This document shows positions 44,825 through 53,784 of a stretch of DNA of 64,000 nt, in pieces. This DNA is from Xenophilus sp. AP218F (GTDB lineage Bacteria; Pseudomonadota; Gammaproteobacteria; Burkholderiales; Chromobacteriaceae). Made by a program: the position numbers and the translations under genes. Where the stretch lies: assembly GCA_002213445.1 (NCBI GenBank), contig NJIE01000008.1:248001-312000 (forward strand). The letters run 5' to 3'. Within the stretch, counting starts at the first letter, position 1. Every line of letters starts with the position of its first letter. Below the pieces are notes generated by a model. That model was not told where the DNA came from. It did no database searches and was given only the letters and a program-made list of their open reading frames with translations.

Positions 44825-46399
44825 TCAGGCGTCGCGGCGTCGCAGCGGCGCGCGGCGCAGCGGGATGCGGGCGGGCGCGGCCGGCGAGGCGGGCGGCGCG
44901 TGCTCCGCCTCGGACAGCGCCGGGCTGTAGTCCGGCAGGTCGGCGCGCTCCGCCAACCGGGAGAGCGTCAGCAAAATGCCGTCGGCGTCGCTGTCGCGCA
45001 GCTCGCTTTCGGCCAGATCGGCCACCGGCAGCCGGAACAGATGGCGCAGCGCGGCGTTGACGCCGGCGGCGTTGCAAGCGAACAAAAACAGGTAAACCTG
45101 CTCGTTGTCGGCGGTGCACAAGTCTCCGGCGCGCTGGAAGCGGCCTTGCTCCAGCACCTCGCGCGGGCTGATGCCTTGCGCCGGTTGCAGGGTGACCAGG
45201 GTGTTGAGGATGCCGATGGCGCGGCTGCGCTCCACGGTTTCGCGCACCGCGGCGGCAAAGCGGCGCGGCGACAGGTATCCTCGGTCGTCCAGCGGCTGGC
45301 TGGCGGCGTGCAGCTGCGGCGCGGTTTGGGCCGGGTGCAGGGGAAACACCGCCGGCTGCAGGGCCTGGATCAGGTTGATCACGCTGGAGAGGCGCAGCTC
45401 GGCCGGCAGGACGATGTTGGCCCCCAGGCGCAGCAGCAGCTGTTCTTCGTTCTGGCGCAGGCGGCGGTTGCCGACTTCGCGCACCGCGATCTTCAAGCGC
45501 CGGCCGCATTGCTGGCGCAAGGCCGCGACGGCCTCGGCCAGGGCGCGCGGCTGCTTGCCGGCGGTGTCCAGCAGCACGCTGGCGGCCACCGCGCCGCGCG
45601 CCGCGTCCATCAGCTGCGGCAAGTCATCGTGCAGCTGCCATAGCGGGGAGGGCGCGCCGCCGCCGCTCAGGCTGGCGCGGGTGGCCAGCACCTGCAGGTT
45701 GTCGTTGGCCGGCCGCAAGGACAGATCGTCGTCGTCGCGGCGCGCTTCCAGCGCGCCGTCGGCGTTGCGCTCCAGCGCGTAGGCCAGCGCCGGCTCCGGC
45801 GCGCCGTCGCCCAGCCAATGGCTGATTTGCCAGCTGAACGCGTCGTCGCCGGCGCGCTGGGCGTGGGCGAGCCCGGCGCAGTCGCGCGCCTCCTGATGCA
45901 ACAGCGCCAGGGTGGCGGCGTTCAGCTTGCGGCTGTCGGCCAGAAGCAGCACGCGGTGGCCGTGGCTGGCCGCCCATTGGCGCGCCGTCTGCAATTGATG
46001 GCGCAGCGCCTGCGGTTTGGCCAGCGGCAAATAGTTTTCAGCGTGGTCCAGCACCAGCAGCAGGTTGTCCTGCGCGCCGCGCAGCTGGTCGCGGCAGCGG
46101 CTCAGTTCGTCCAGACACTCGGGCAGGGCGGGGCGGCTGCGCCCGGCCGGCTTGGGCGCGAGCAGCAGCAGGCGGCCGCTTGCCAGGCAGCGATCCAGCC
46201 AGCCGGTGTTGACGGGAGGGGCGGGCAGGCGCTCGCTGCTGCAAATCATCGCGCCGTGATTGGCGGCCGGCAGGTTGGCGAACAGCAGCGCTTCCATCAA
46301 TTGCGGGCTGCTGCCGGCCACCAGATACACGCCGCCGGCTATCAGCGCCGATGCCGACGCCGGCAAGCCGCCTATGCCCAGGCTTGGGAGTTTATCCAT
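44825..46399 (-). CDS. bcsE: c-di-GMP-binding cellulose regulator BcsE
   Basis: 524 aa, the same length as Escherichia coli BcsE. The N-terminal third is a degenerate NTPase/REC-like domain. The C-terminal GIL (GGDEF I-site-like) domain contains FQRAGDLCTADNEQVYLFLF: its RxGD motif matches the c-di-GMP-binding I-site form. BcsE binds c-di-GMP in the cytoplasm and stimulates cellulose production together with BcsF. It is the first gene of the minus-strand arm; the start is 257 bp from valS, which is divergent. An inverted repeat is present in the spacer (46460-46482). Confidence 0.9.
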   Translation of the reverse strand: MDKLPSLGIGGLPASASALIAGGVYLVAGSSPQLMEALLFANLPAANHGAMICSSERLPAPPVNTGWLDRCLASGRLLLLAPKPAGRSRPALPECLDELSRCRDQLRGAQDNLLLVLDHAENYLPLAKPQALRHQLQTARQWAASHGHRVLLLADSRKLNAATLALLHQEARDCAGLAHAQRAGDDAFSWQISHWLGDGAPEPALAYALERNADGALEARRDDDDLSLRPANDNLQVLATRASLSGGGAPSPLWQLHDDLPQLMDAARGAVAASVLLDTAGKQPRALAEAVAALRQQCGRRLKIAVREVGNRRLRQNEEQLLLRLGANIVLPAELRLSSVINLIQALQPAVFPLHPAQTAPQLHAASQPLDDRGYLSPRRFAAAVRETVERSRAIGILNTLVTLQPAQGISPREVLEQGRFQRAGDLCTADNEQVYLFLFACNAAGVNAALRHLFRLPVADLAESELRDSDADGILLTLSRLAERADLPDYSPALSEAEHAPPASPAAPARIPLRRAPLRRRDA

Positions 46400-46459
46400 G
46401 AATCCGATTTGGTTGAATTTGTGTAAATAGTAACATTCAAACGCTTATTAACCCAATTT

Positions 46460-46482
46460 GCGCGGCGCGAACGGCGCCGCGC
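46460..46482. repeat. GC hairpin in the bcsE/valS divergent spacer
   Basis: Nine-bp perfect arms GCGCGGCGC (46460-46468) and GCGCCGCGC (46474-46482) flank a 5-nt loop. It lies upstream of both genes and has no T-run, so it may be a regulatory or leader element rather than a terminator. Confidence 0.4.
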
Positions 46483-46587
46483 CCGCTTGTCCGCCGCTGC
46501 CGCTATCGTACGCCACTTGGCAGGCGGATGGGATAGCCGCGGCGGCCCGGCGCGCGCCACTGGCGGCGCGATCCGGGCAATTTACAG

Positions 46588-46617
46588 TTCAGGAAAGGCC
46601 GGGAATCCGGTTATAAT
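46588..46617 (+). promoter_or_regulatory. Likely valS promoter
   Basis: A perfect TATAAT at 46612-46617 lies 40 bp before the valS ATG. A weak -35 (TTCAGG, 46588-46593) is 18 bp upstream. The first base of transcripts would be near 46624, leaving a short leader. Confidence 0.6.
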
Positions 46618-46656
46618 CGACTCATTTTTCCATTCAGAAAACCAAGATTCAGCACT

Positions 46657-49473
46657 ATGGAACTTGCCAAGAGCTTTGAACCGGGCGACATCGAGCGCCG
46701 CTGGTACGACCAATGGGAACAAGCCGGCTACTTCAAGCCGAGCATGGACACTTCCAAACCGTCTTTCGCCATCCAACTGCCGCCGCCCAACGTGACCGGC
46801 ACGCTGCACATGGGCCACGCCTTCAACCAGACCATCATGGACGGCCTGACCCGCTACTACCGGATGAAGGGCGACAACACGGTGTGGATTCCGGGCACCG
46901 ACCACGCCGGCATCGCCACCCAGATCGTCGTCGAGCGCCAGCTGGCCGAGCAGGGCCTCAATCGCCACGACATGGGGCGCGAGGCGTTCACGTCCAAGAT
47001 CTGGGAGTGGAAGGAAAAATCCGGCGGCACCATCACCAGCCAGATGCGCCGCGTCGGCTGCTCGGTGGATTGGGACCGCGAATACTTCACCATGGACGAC
47101 GTGCGCGCCGACGTGGTGACCGAAGTCTTCGTCCGCCTGTTCGAGCAAGGCCTGATCTACCGCGGCAAGCGCCTGTCCAACTGGGACGCCAAGCTCGGCA
47201 CCGCCATCTCCGACCTGGAAGTGATTTCCGAGGAAGAAGACGGCCACATGTGGCACATCAAGTATCCGGTAGCGGGCAGCGATGAATACGTCACCGTCGC
47301 CACCACCCGTCCGGAAACCCTGCTGGGCGACGTGGCCGTGGCCATCGCTCCGGACGACGAGCGCTACCAGCACCTGCTGGGCAAGCAGCTGGAACTGCCG
47401 CTCACCGGCCGCCAGATTCCGGTGATCGCCGACGAGTACGTGGACAAGGAATTCGGCACCGGCTTCGTCAAGATCACCCCGGCGCACGACTTCAACGACT
47501 ACCAGGTGGGCAAGCGCCACAACACCCAGCTGATCAACGTGATGAGCCTGGAAGCCAAAATCCTCGCCAAGGCGCAGATTTTCGGCTTCGACGGCAGCGC
47601 CCAGGGCGTCATCGACCTGCCCGCCGCCTATGCCGGCCTCAGCACCCAGGACGCGCGCAAGGCCATGCTGGCCGACCTGCAAGCGCAAGGCCTGCTGCTG
47701 GACGCCAAGCCGCACAAGCTGATGGTGCCGCGCGGCGACCGCACCGGCACCGTGATCGAACCGCTCTTGACCGACCAATGGTTCGTGGCCATGGACAAGG
47801 TAGGCAAGGACGACCCCACCGGCCAGTCCATCGCCGCCAAGGCCATCGACGCCGTCGCCAGCGGCGAAGTGCGCTTCATTCCGGAAAACTGGGTCAACAC
47901 CTACAACCAGTGGATGAACAACATCCAGGACTGGTGCATTTCCCGCCAGCTGTGGTGGGGCCACCAGATTCCTGCCTGGTACGACGAAGACGGCAACATC
48001 TACGTCGCCCGCAACGAAGCCGACGCCCAGGCGCAAGCGCCGGGCAAGACGCTGCGCCGCGAACAGGACGTGCTGGACACCTGGTTCTCCTCCGCGCTGG
48101 TGCCGTTCTCCACCCTGGGCTGGCCGAACGAAACGCCGGAACTGAAAGCCTTCCTCACCTCCAACGTGCTGGTGACCGGCTACGAAATCATCTTCTTCTG
48201 GGTGGCCCGGATGATCATGATGACCAAGCACTTCACCGGCAAGGTGCCGTTCAAGGACGTCTACATCCACGGCATGGTGCGCGACCATGAAGGCAAGAAG
48301 ATGTCCAAGTCCGAGGGCAACGTGATCGACCCGGTGGACCTGATCGACGGCATCGCGCTGGCGCCGCTGGTGGAAAAACGCACCACCGGCCTGCGCCGCC
48401 CGGAAAAGGCCCCGGCCATCGCCAAGGCCACGGAAAAATTGTTCCCGGACGGCATCCCGGCTTACGGCACCGACGCGCTGCGCTTCACCATGGCCAGCTA
48501 CGCCACGCTGGGCCGCTCGGTCAACTTCGACTTCAAGCGCTGCGAAGGCTACCGCAACTTCTGCAACAAGCTGTGGAACGCCACCCGCTTCGTGATGATG
48601 AACGTGGAAGGCAAGGACTGCGGCCAGATTGAGACCCTGCCGCTGGAATACAGCTTTGTCGACCAATGGATCATCGGCCGCTTGCAACAGGCCGAGATCG
48701 ACGTCACCAACGCGCTGGAAACCTACCGCTTCGACATCGCCGCGCAAACCATCTACGAGTTCATCTGGAACGAGTACTGCGACTGGTACGTGGAACTGGC
48801 CAAGGTGCAGCTGCAAACCGGCAACGAAGCCCAGCAGCGCGCCACCCGCCGCACCATCGTGCGCGTGCTGGAAGTGGCGCTGCGCCTCACCCACCCGCTG
48901 ATGCCCTTCATCACCGAAGAGCTGTGGCAGACGGTGGCCCCGCTGGCCAACGCTAAGCGCAGCGACTCGATCATGCTGGCGCAATGGCCGGTGGCCGAGG
49001 CCGGCAAGATCAATGCCGCCGCCAACGCCCGCATGGACGCCTTCAAGGACATGGTCAACGCGGTGCGCAACCTGCGCGGCGAAATGGGCATCGGCCCGGC
49101 CGTGAAAGCGCCGCTGTTCATCGAAACCAGCGACGCATCGGTCGCCGAGTTCATTCCTTACCTGAAGCTGCTGGCCCGCCTGACCGAAGGCAGCATCGTT
49201 TCGGCCCTGCCGGAAGACGACGCCCCGGTGGCCATCTCCGGCGAAGCGCGCCTGATGCTGAAGGTGGAAGTGGACAAAGCCGCGGAAACCGCGCGCCTGA
49301 CCAAGGAGCAAGGCAAGGTGGAAGCCGAGCTGGCCAAACTCACCGCCAAGCTGGAAAAGCCGGGTTATGTCGACAAGGCGCCGGCGCATCTGGTGGAGCG
49401 CGACAAGGCGCAGCTGGCCGAGCTGAATGACAAGCTGGAGAAGGTTAGGGCTCAGTTAGTCAAATTGGGTTGA
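46657..49473 (+). CDS. valS: Valine-tRNA ligase
   Basis: 938 aa, class I aminoacyl-tRNA synthetase. It charges tRNA-Val and edits mischarged threonine. The HIGH motif is HMGH ([12 protein letters not shown]) and the KMSKS motif is KKMSKSEGN. The CP1 editing domain lies between them, and the C-terminal coiled coil is evident in the last 70 residues ([20 protein letters not shown]). The start [20 protein letters not shown] is normal. A strong terminator follows, inside which the next gene begins. Confidence 0.98.
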   Translation: MELAKSFEPGDIERRWYDQWEQAGYFKPSMDTSKPSFAIQLPPPNVTGTLHMGHAFNQTIMDGLTRYYRMKGDNTVWIPGTDHAGIATQIVVERQLAEQGLNRHDMGREAFTSKIWEWKEKSGGTITSQMRRVGCSVDWDREYFTMDDVRADVVTEVFVRLFEQGLIYRGKRLSNWDAKLGTAISDLEVISEEEDGHMWHIKYPVAGSDEYVTVATTRPETLLGDVAVAIAPDDERYQHLLGKQLELPLTGRQIPVIADEYVDKEFGTGFVKITPAHDFNDYQVGKRHNTQLINVMSLEAKILAKAQIFGFDGSAQGVIDLPAAYAGLSTQDARKAMLADLQAQGLLLDAKPHKLMVPRGDRTGTVIEPLLTDQWFVAMDKVGKDDPTGQSIAAKAIDAVASGEVRFIPENWVNTYNQWMNNIQDWCISRQLWWGHQIPAWYDEDGNIYVARNEADAQAQAPGKTLRREQDVLDTWFSSALVPFSTLGWPNETPELKAFLTSNVLVTGYEIIFFWVARMIMMTKHFTGKVPFKDVYIHGMVRDHEGKKMSKSEGNVIDPVDLIDGIALAPLVEKRTTGLRRPEKAPAIAKATEKLFPDGIPAYGTDALRFTMASYATLGRSVNFDFKRCEGYRNFCNKLWNATRFVMMNVEGKDCGQIETLPLEYSFVDQWIIGRLQQAEIDVTNALETYRFDIAAQTIYEFIWNEYCDWYVELAKVQLQTGNEAQQRATRRTIVRVLEVALRLTHPLMPFITEELWQTVAPLANAKRSDSIMLAQWPVAEAGKINAAANARMDAFKDMVNAVRNLRGEMGIGPAVKAPLFIETSDASVAEFIPYLKLLARLTEGSIVSALPEDDAPVAISGEARLMLKVEVDKAAETARLTKEQGKVEAELAKLTAKLEKPGYVDKAPAHLVERDKAQLAELNDKLEKVRAQLVKLG

Positions 49474-49495
49474 TAGCCAAGCGTCATTTGTGATA

Positions 49496-49535
49496 AAACC
49501 CTTGCCATCTAAAATAGATGGCAAGGGTTTTTTTT
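49496..49535 (+). terminator. valS terminator overlapping the next gene's ribosome site
   Basis: AAACCCTTGCCATCTA (49496-49511) pairs perfectly over 16 bp with TAGATGGCAAGGGTTT (49515-49530), with an AAA loop. The T-run 49528-49535 follows. The right arm holds AAGGG, the only ribosome-site-like sequence of the next gene, and its ATG (49536) directly follows the T-run. Confidence 0.9.
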
Positions 49536-51230
49536 ATGAAAATTGAAGCTTCTGATAAAGAAATCCAAGATATTTTGAAGCTTGGTTATTTTAAGATTCC
49601 GAGATTTCAAAGGCCGTATTCATGGGGGAAAGAGGAGGTTGTCAGATTTTGGGATGATATTGTTGGTGATGAGAATGATAATTATTTTATAGGGTCGATG
49701 GTTGTTTATCAGGAGCGTCGACCTTATTTTGGAATCGTCGATGGGCAGCAAAGACTTACTACAATAACTATTGTTTTGGCAGTAATAAGAGATTTTTTTA
49801 AAAAGCTTGGCGAAGATGATCTTGCTATTGGAGTGCAGAATTTTATAGAGCGGGCTAATGTTGATAATAGGAAGGAATATATAGTCGATTCCGAAACCTC
49901 ATTTCCATTCTTTCAGGGGGTGATACAAAGTTTTTCGCGCGGAATTGGGTTTGATGTTGTTGGCGTAGAAGAGAAAAATTTAGAAGATGCATATAATTGC
50001 ATTCGAGATTGTTTGTCAAGAAGGGTGTCGCTGGATACGCTAACGGAGCAGTTTGGTCTTTTTAACTCCATTGATGGAATTGAGGAGGTTAAGAGAATTA
50101 GAGATAAGTTTCTTAGTTTAAAACTTGTATTTATTCAATTGGAAAGCGAGGAAGATGCGTATTTAATATTTGAAACGCTGAATGCCCGTGGGCGTGATTT
50201 GACAACGCCAGATTTGATCAAAAATCTTCTTCTGAAAATTTTAAAACCTGATAATGTTAGATTAGATCGTGCGAAAGAGAGTTGGAATTTAATTGCTACG
50301 AAGTTTCCCTCTGTGGAGGGGCGTGATCTTTTGGGTAATTTTATTTACCATTTCTGGCTTTCTTCCAGGAAGTATATTACGGAAAAGCAGATATTTTCTG
50401 AGGTCAAAGGTAGTGTGAAAAGTGTTGGGGATGCAAATGAGCTAATTCAATCTCTTTCTGCTGATTCTGACTTGTACATAAAAATCATTGAGCCGGATTC
50501 TGTTGATTGGTCTAGGGAGGAGAGCGATTTGTATGATTCAATTTCTTCCTTAAAACTTTTCAATGTCAAGCAACATTTCAGTATGTTGATATCTGTTTTG
50601 CGTGCGAAAGACCGAGGGTTAATATCTCTCCGTTATTTAAAGAAGGTGATTCGTGATATCGAAAACTTCCATTTTGTTTTTAATGCGGTTACATCTCAAA
50701 GATCTTCGGGATCTATAGCAACTCATTATTCAAAATATGCAATTGAGCTGAGTAATGCTGTTGACTCTGGAGCTGCTAATTCTATAATTGAGTCAATGCT
50801 GGTGGGTTTGAGGGAGAAAATACCGAGTTTTGAGGAGTTTTATGTTAATCTAAAGGGGTTTAATTATCATTCGAAAGCGACAAAAGATAAGGCGGTCATT
50901 AGGTACTGCCTATCAAAAGCTTTGGGTGGTGTTGTAAATGGATGTGCTGTTGATTTTTCTGGCATGACGATAGAGCATATTTTGCCGGAGAGCAGAAAAG
51001 GTTCTGGTGTTTCGGAGAAGATATATGGGAATATTGGTAATTTGATTCTGATTGATGCAAAAACAAATTCCGATGAATTAAAAGATTATGATTTTTCAAG
51101 GAAGATTGAAATATTGCGTGAAAAAAATTACCCTCTTGATGATGTGATTGAAAATGCAACATCTTGGGGCGAGGGTGAAATTGAAAGGCGCTGTAAATAT
51201 TTGGCAGAAAAAATTTATCCCAAAATATAA
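49536..51230 (+). CDS. DUF262-DUF1524 protein, GmrSD-like type IV restriction candidate
   Basis: 564 aa. The N-terminal DUF262/ParB-like domain has IPRFQRPYSW (residues 21-30) and DGQQRLTT (69-76), the nucleotide-hydrolysis motif of GmrS. The C-terminal DUF1524 (GmrD) His-Me-finger-type nuclease has IEHILPE (near 479-485), then GNIGNLILID and TNSDELKDYDFSRK. The fused GmrS-GmrD architecture occurs in type IV enzymes that cut DNA with modified cytosines, so phage defence is likely by family. The gene is visibly AT-rich against the GC-rich neighbours, which indicates horizontal acquisition. The start ATG 49536 is preferred over 49518, since 49518 lies inside the valS terminator. No partner gene follows. 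Confidence 0.85.
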   Translation: MKIEASDKEIQDILKLGYFKIPRFQRPYSWGKEEVVRFWDDIVGDENDNYFIGSMVVYQERRPYFGIVDGQQRLTTITIVLAVIRDFFKKLGEDDLAIGVQNFIERANVDNRKEYIVDSETSFPFFQGVIQSFSRGIGFDVVGVEEKNLEDAYNCIRDCLSRRVSLDTLTEQFGLFNSIDGIEEVKRIRDKFLSLKLVFIQLESEEDAYLIFETLNARGRDLTTPDLIKNLLLKILKPDNVRLDRAKESWNLIATKFPSVEGRDLLGNFIYHFWLSSRKYITEKQIFSEVKGSVKSVGDANELIQSLSADSDLYIKIIEPDSVDWSREESDLYDSISSLKLFNVKQHFSMLISVLRAKDRGLISLRYLKKVIRDIENFHFVFNAVTSQRSSGSIATHYSKYAIELSNAVDSGAANSIIESMLVGLREKIPSFEEFYVNLKGFNYHSKATKDKAVIRYCLSKALGGVVNGCAVDFSGMTIEHILPESRKGSGVSEKIYGNIGNLILIDAKTNSDELKDYDFSRKIEILREKNYPLDDVIENATSWGEGEIERRCKYLAEKIYPKI

Positions 51231-51290
51231 TATTTTAATGCAAATTTCGTCACGCACTCCCAATATGCCCCTGTTAATTGATGTGTGTTG

Positions 51291-51328
51291 TGTATGCGAT
51301 TCGTTTGCCGCATTGAGGTGGAATGCCC
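51291..51328 (+). repeat. Imperfect direct repeat, copy 1 (REP-like region)
   Basis: A 38-bp unit starts TGTATGCGAT and ends GGTGGAATGCCC. It recurs at 51365-51401 with a few changes (TGTATGCGATGCGTGGCCGC...GGTGGAACGCCC). Both lie between the DUF262 gene and the RAYT remnant. Confidence 0.55.
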
Positions 51329-51364
51329 GCTTTGCCGCATACCTCGAATAATGGATTGATATTT

Positions 51365-51401
51365 TGTATGCGATGCGTGGCCGCATCGCGGTGGAACGCC
51401 C
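51365..51401 (+). repeat. Imperfect direct repeat, copy 2 (REP-like region)
   Basis: A 37-bp copy of the unit at 51291-51328. Its end, GGAACGCCC, forms a hairpin with GGGGCTTCC at 51410-51418. Confidence 0.55.
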
Positions 51402-51480
51402 TAAAATCGGGGCTTCCAGGGCTACGCGTGCTGGCATTTTGGTGCCACGTATGCGCCATCCGCGACGTAATAGTGTTGGG

Positions 51481-51600
51481 GTAGGGCGGAGGCCCCAGCC
51501 TTATCGGGGCGTTCCGCCGGCGATCACGTCACTAAACCGCTTTCGCCATTTACCGCTCACGCCGGAGCATGGGATTGATGTTTGGGGGCTTCCGCCCTAC
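51481..51600. repeat. REP-like palindrome pair upstream of the RAYT gene
   Basis: Left unit 51481-51518 forms its own hairpin (GGCGGA...GGCCCC with GGGGC...TCCGCC). GTAGGGCGGAGGCCCC (51481-51496) is an inverted match, 15 of 16, to GGGGCTTCCGCCCTAC at 51585-51600. This head-to-head layout is that of a REP doublet (BIME) beside a RAYT gene. Confidence 0.65.
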
Positions 51601-51756
51601 AGTGCTGGCGTTGATGACCTTTTTGTATCGCACATCTTGATAATGGAGTGATTGCGTCCCGGGGCGGCACCGCCAAATGCGTGCCCGAAATACCGGGGCA
51701 TCCGTTCAATGCGGCGCATTATGCTTTTGGCCTCGTCGTTGAGTCGGGATTCAACC

Positions 51757-52259
51757 ATGCCAAATTATCGGCGCATGCGTGTGGCGGGCGGGACGTATTT
51801 TTTTACCGTCACGCTGCTGGAACGCGGATCGTGGCTGCTGGTGGAGCATATCGACGCCTTGCGCGAGGCGGCGCGTCAAACGCTGCGCGAGCGGCCCTTT
51901 CATATCGATGGCTGGGGGTGTTGCCGGATCACTTTCATTGCCTGATTACACTCCCGCCAGGCGATTCTGATTTTTCCAACCGCATCAAGGCCATCAAGGT
52001 CCGCTTTGTCCGTCGGCTCGCAGCCAGCGAATTTCGCAATGCCGCCCGCGCGAAAAAAGGCGAGCAGGGAGTCTGGCCGCGGCGCTTCTGGGAACACTTC
52101 ATTCGCGACGACGCCGATTTTGCTCGCCATCTGGATGACATTCATCGCAATCCGCTCAAGCACGGGTTGGTTGCGGATGTGGCGGGAATGTACCCCGCCG
52201 CTTGGCGCGGCCAGGCTGAAAGCCTGCCGCAGGCGATGGCATGTCGATCAAGCTCCTGA
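51757..52259 (+). pseudogene. REP-associated tyrosine transposase (RAYT), frameshifted
   Basis: Two frames together give one Y1-transposase-like protein. Frame 1 from ATG 51757 reads MPNYRRMRVAGGTYFFTVTL, typical of RAYT. A one-base loss in the G-run at 51913-51919 (GCTGGGGGTG where GGCTGGGTGGTG is expected) moves the reading into the next frame, which continues LPDHFHCLITLP and ends at 52259. The HFH metal motif is intact. In the HLDDIHRNPLKHGLV segment the catalytic Tyr of the family (usual DYIH.NPVKHG) is Asp, so the protein is probably inactive even if the shift is corrected. REP-like palindromes lie just upstream, as expected for RAYT loci. A sequencing error could explain the frameshift but not the Tyr change. 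Confidence 0.85.
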
Positions 52260-52408
52260 AAAAGTAAGCCAGGTGCGCTTGCAGGCTGCCACGGCAGACT
52301 GCGGTCTCTTGCCGCTGTGGGCCTCTTTGCCAGATACGGAAGCAGGAGGCTCCATTGCCATGATAATGGCGCCGGAATCTGGATCGGCTTGTTTTCGATC
52401 GCCAAATG

Positions 52409-52443
52409 AAAAAGGAGGCTGAAATTGATTCAGCTTCCTTTTT
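52409..52443. terminator. Bidirectional terminator of the triple-RidA gene
   Basis: AAAAAGGAGGCTGAA (52409-52423) pairs with TTCAGCTTCCTTTTT (52429-52443), with one G-T wobble, around ATTGA. It lies 69 bp past the stop of the minus-strand gene at 52513, and would also stop plus-strand reading. Confidence 0.85.
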
Positions 52444-52512
52444 GATTGCCGGAAGCGGCTGCGCCTTTCCGTCAATATCGGCAAGCCAGTACGGCTTGCC
52501 GGTTACGGCGTT

Positions 52513-53784
52513 TTACGCCTTGCGCGGGGTGCCTTCCGCGTGGGAAACCACGGCGTCGATTTGAATCAGGGCGTCGCCGGGCAAAGCGGATACGCCTACG
52601 ATTCTGCGCGCCGGCTGGTAGCTGGGGAAGAATGCGGCGAAAACTTCGTCCACGGCGGCGATGTCATCGATGTTTTTCAGGAAGACATTCACCTTGACCA
52701 CATCGTTCATCGCGTGATTGATGCTTTCCACGATGGACTGGATGTGCTTCAGGCACTGGCCGGCTTGCTCTTTCACGCCGCCAGCCACGATCTGGCCGGT
52801 TTTGACGTCCAGCGGCAATTGGGCGGAAAGGTGGTTGTAGTGGGAGAAGGCAACCGTCTGCGTGGAGAGCGGGTTTTGCGGCGCGCGGTCGGTGTTGTTG
52901 GCCTTGATGACGATGCCGTGGCGGTCTTCAACGGCTTGCGGCGGCGTGCCGTCGCCATGGGAAACCACGGCTTCGATTTGCACCAGCGCGCCAAGCGGCA
53001 GGCCGGCGGCGGCGATCACCGTGCGGGCCGGGAAGTAAGCGACGGCGCGGGCGATGGCCGAATCGGGGAAGAAGGTGGTGTACACCTCGTTTACCGCTTC
53101 CGCGTCCGCGAAATTCTTGAGGAAGATGTTGATTTTGACGATGTCGTCAAAAGGAACGTCGATGCTCTCCAGAATGGCCTTGATGTTTTTCAGGCACTGC
53201 CTGGCCTGTTCTTTCACGCCGCCGGCCACCAGTTTGCCGGATGCCGGGTCGATGGGCAGCTGGGCGGAGAGGTTGTTGTAGTGGGAGAAGGCCACGGTCT
53301 GGGTGGACAGCGGGCTGGTGGGCGCGTTCTTGGTGTCCTTTGCGATCTTGATCAGATCGCCGGCTTGCGGTGCGTTGGGGATGGTGCCTTCGCCGTTGGA
53401 GATCAGGGCTTCCACTTGCACCAGCGCGTTCATCGGCAAGGCGGCCACGGCGACGGTGGTCAGCGCGGGCACGTAGCCGCGGAAGAAGCTGGCGTATACC
53501 TGATTGACGGCGTCGATGTCGGCGATGTCTTTGAGGAAGATGGTGATGCGGACCACGTCGTCCATGACGTGGTTGATGCTTTCAATCACGGCCTTGATGT
53601 TTTTGAAGCACTGTTCCGCTTGCTCTTTTACGCCGCCGGCGACCAGTTTCCCGGATTTAGGATCAACCGGCAATTGCGCCGAAAGATTATTGTAATGCGA
53701 GAAAGCCACGGTTTGTGAATAAGGGCCGATGCCTTGCGGGGCATTTTCCGTATTTCTTGCCAATACTGCGTTGTAGCCACTCAT
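52513..53784 (-). CDS. Triple RidA/YjgF-domain protein (single-chain trimer)
   Basis: 423 aa made of three RidA domains in tandem: residues 1-135, 142-280 and 288-423. RidA proteins usually are about 130-residue homotrimers that deaminate reactive enamine/imine intermediates. The repeats share TQTVAFSHYN, LSAQLP and KLVAGGVKEQA. The active-site residues differ: domain 1 keeps Tyr22 (GPYSQ) and Glu125 but has Leu108 where RidA has Arg; domain 2 has Arg254 (FPARTV) and Glu271 but lacks the Tyr; domain 3 has Arg393 (PARRIV) and Asp410. The ATG at 53784 follows AAGGTGAG. No signal peptide is seen, so it is cytoplasmic. Neighbours give no pathway link. Confidence 0.92.
   Translation of the reverse strand: MSGYNAVLARNTENAPQGIGPYSQTVAFSHYNNLSAQLPVDPKSGKLVAGGVKEQAEQCFKNIKAVIESINHVMDDVVRITIFLKDIADIDAVNQVYASFFRGYVPALTTVAVAALPMNALVQVEALISNGEGTIPNAPQAGDLIKIAKDTKNAPTSPLSTQTVAFSHYNNLSAQLPIDPASGKLVAGGVKEQARQCLKNIKAILESIDVPFDDIVKINIFLKNFADAEAVNEVYTTFFPDSAIARAVAYFPARTVIAAAGLPLGALVQIEAVVSHGDGTPPQAVEDRHGIVIKANNTDRAPQNPLSTQTVAFSHYNHLSAQLPLDVKTGQIVAGGVKEQAGQCLKHIQSIVESINHAMNDVVKVNVFLKNIDDIAAVDEVFAAFFPSYQPARRIVGVSALPGDALIQIDAVVSHAEGTPRKA

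Noticed and set aside
46582-49389. A 935-codon open frame antisense to valS
   Set aside because: valS has intact HIGH and KMSKS motifs. The antisense product is His- and Gly-rich low-complexity text with no fold.
51231-51650. A CRISPR array
   Set aside because: The repeats here are imperfect, only two copies exist and the spacing is not regular. They fit REP-type sequences better.
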